NCBI RefSeq assembly: GCF_003589595.1
Contig: NW_020654810.1
Span: 13,512,753-13,576,752, forward strand
DNA from: Hyposmocoma kahamanoa
Taxonomy: Eukaryota; Arthropoda; Insecta; Lepidoptera; Cosmopterigidae
DNA: 64,000 nucleotides
Direction: 5' to 3'
The notes below the pieces were generated by a model. It ran no database searches. It saw only the letters and a list, made by a program, of their open reading frames with translations, and was not told where the DNA came from. Position 1 is the first letter of the stretch, and each line of letters begins with the position of its first letter. The position numbers and the translations under genes are program-made. Positions 61,973 through 64,000 of this stretch are shown here, one piece after another.

Positions 61973-62230
61973 TATATTCACAGTAGCCTCAGTTTCGTGT
62001 GCATTACATAGAAAGTTAAAAACTTGTTACAAAAACTTAACATTAATATTTTGTGTAAACAGTCTATTAGATAATTACTATTTATAATTATAACCGTGCC
62101 ACGAATGCTACTTTTAAATTATTCTTTTACAGTGCTAAAAGCATTTTGGTGAGTGAAGTTCGTTTGAAGAAAAGACTCCAAAAAAAATAGTAGAATTCCA
62201 TAACAACGTGCAAATATTATTTAGTCGCAG

Positions 62231-63953
62231 GACGTTGGGACGGGCGCCGCAACCGGCCGGTGCCGGACGCCGTATGGCTGGAACAGCACCGACGCGCGCT
62301 ACCCTTTGTGCTGAAGCGGGAGAACGAGCGTACAGGGGCGCCTGCGCCTAGACTCGTAAGTTATAATATTTAATATTAATATTATGGTTACTTATCACAA
62401 GATAGAAACATAATTTACAGAATTTTGTTTCTCCGAAAAGCTTTCTGCTTTTATTGAATAGATGTTGTTTCGTACTTGTACTTTTGGATGATAAGTAAGA
62501 ATATAATTTTGTCGAAACGAATATTCAGCGATCTAAACTATATCACACTCAGCAACTAACGTAGTTTTATCTCAAAAATTGCGTTATATTATATTTTATC
62601 TCAAAATTGCTTTATATTGATAATTTATCTCCAAAATTTCGCTATATTGATGTGTCATGACATTCGACATATACGATTTAATTTCAAAGTACAGGACAAC
62701 ACTGTCGCTTTTACACTAAATGGGTAATATTAATATAACTTAAAACATTATGAGATAACACTATGTTAGTTGTCGTGTGCGATATGGAAAACAGAGAGAA
62801 GGGTAAACATGAATTGACAAACAAAATTCTGCCAAAATTAGAAAAAACCATTATTACACATACACGTAATAATGGTTTTTGTAATAAGAGTTTTTATCGG
62901 ACAAACAATACATCTTCTTCTGTAAAAGATATTTCTGTGTTACAAATTGATATGAAAACGGTCATGGCACTAATAAAAAAAAAGTCGAACCGTGTTTGGA
63001 ATAATGAAATTCGAAAAAAGAAATTCGTGTTTCCGATAACTTACTTAATATTGTATTATACCATAAGCAGCAAAGAAACGTGATCCTCCTGTGTAAAGGG
63101 ATTGAATGAGTTTGGAGTCATGTTTTTTGCTGCTGACTGATCGAGGTGAGACCCGAATATATTTCTGTGTATTGATTGTTAGTGATTTTCCGTTTCCATT
63201 GACGAGTGTTAGAATAGTTTATATTATAAAATTATCGTTGCGTCACACGACCACTATAATTTTGCATGCATATTCTTCAATTGCGTAACTGTACACTTAT
63301 TGGCCTAAATATATTGGCTTATCTTCGCGAACGAACTTTATCATGGGTTATCACCGGCCCGAGTCCAGTGGGAGGCCCTATCTCATGGGGCGTTCCTGCG
63401 ATAAACGTCACAACCACATCTTGAGGAGTTACGATAACACATGGCATGACTCAAGAGAGCTCAGGGGTCACTACCATGCAGATGATAAACCGGACATTGA
63501 AGAAAATAATGTTGCCATTCTGTTCTAATTTATTTATACTTTTTTTAACCACTGTGAGAATATAAATTTACGATCGATGTGAGGAGGTATATGTTTCATT
63601 TTTTAATGCACTTTAAATCGATACAGATAAAACTGGGCGAAGGTGTGGAGATTCGTGAAGAGTTATTGAGAGGGGTGAAATGGGGGGATTATCGTAAAGT
63701 GACGCGCGGGCTGGCAGCGGCGCTGTTCTCGCCCATCGAGCTGGCCACCTGCTCGGTGACAGGGCAGCGCTGGTCTCGTGCAGGGCAAGAATCGCGCCCC
63801 ACCAAGCCGCCACTCGACCGACGCCGCGTACACGCGCTGATCTCCTACGTCAGCCGCCACTTTCCTGACGTTGAGGTGTCACGCATTAAACAGGTGCTCG
63901 CTTACAAATGCAAGGAGAACTGTGCAGCGCTCCGGATGCGAACTGCAAGGTGA
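62231..63953 (+). CDS. BEN-domain C-terminal exons, probably an alternative end of the BTB gene
   Basis: Exon 62231-62355 starts after an acceptor (ttagtcgcag) in phase 1, which matches the phase-1 donors of BTB exon 3 (55751) or exon 4 (55876). It encodes RWDGRRNRPVPDAVWLEQHR. Its gtaagt donor is phase 0 and joins an exon from 63627 (acceptor gatacag) with LGEGVEIREELLRGVKWGDY. That exon continues RGLAAALFSPIELATCSVTG, KPPLDRRRVHALISYVSRHFP and IKQVLAYKCKENC, the pattern of a BEN domain (protein and DNA binding, often in repressors). It either stops at TGA 63951-63953 or splices at a consensus donor (caag/gtgagc) after 63949. Linkage to the BTB gene is inferred from strand, order and phase. 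It could be a separate gene. Confidence 0.7.
62843..62880. repeat. 38-bp inverted repeat
   Basis: aaaaaccattattac and gtaataatggttttt pair around an 8-nt loop, in the intron between the two BEN-isoform exons. No function is assigned. Confidence 0.8.
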
Positions 63954-64000
63954 GCCCACGACCTATGAAAAAATCTTTTTATTAACTTTCACCAACTTCT

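Noticed and set aside
62763..63083. 106-codon open frame between the BEN exons
   Set aside because: Lys/Asn-rich, contains an inverted repeat and no domain; it lies in the predicted intron.

Overview
The window is nuclear DNA of an insect, most likely a moth or butterfly (Lepidoptera). It is AT-rich, has short exons with GT-AG introns, and is crowded with decayed transposons. One repeat tail at 19986-20026 (cctgtgcccagcag...tgatgatg) is a type I associate with lepidopteran retroelements. The gene models below were built by joining open segments at splice sites whose phases agree; no transcript data were available.

Layout. (1) 634-5421, + : the 3' half of the SERCA calcium pump, with a last coding exon for a long C-terminus, a candidate alternative short C-terminus at 5399-5421, and a 3'UTR to about 6.2 kb. 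(2) 6.2-18.3 kb: a transposon graveyard holding a non-LTR retrotransposon fragment split by a hAT-type element, and a multi-exon THAP/P-element-like transposase pseudogene (-) with an inverted degenerate copy of its last exon. (3) 18764-19411, + : a small Tantalus-like gene. (4) 21712-25464, - : neuferricin (cytochrome b5 domain), four exons. (5) 26.5-29.3 kb: composite transposon debris. (6) 30854-32155, + : mitochondrial 3-oxoacyl-ACP synthase (OXSM), one coding exon. (7) 33332-43437, - : GGNBP2 homologue, nine exons, with several nested transposons in its introns. (8) 43.8-51.0 kb: nested elements, including a 5.1 kb Tc1/mariner-type element that contains a tandem array of six 73-bp tRNA-like units. 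(9) 51354-52192, + : SBDS ribosome-maturation factor, two exons. (10) 52719 to the window end, + : a BTB/POZ transcription factor locus that appears to offer alternative C-termini, two C2H2 zinc fingers or a BEN domain, with a 2.4 kb transposon with long inverted arms in between.

The host genes are unrelated housekeeping or regulatory genes; nothing suggests an operon. OXSM and GGNBP2 converge. Neuferricin and OXSM diverge across transposon debris and each has, within about 350 bp of its start, a near-identical 110-bp module with a CACGTG E-box. The most unusual signals are the BTB zinc-finger/BEN locus, the duplicated E-box module, the tRNA-like array inside a transposon, a hAT-type element loaded with a G-rich minisatellite, and the SERCA alternative terminus.
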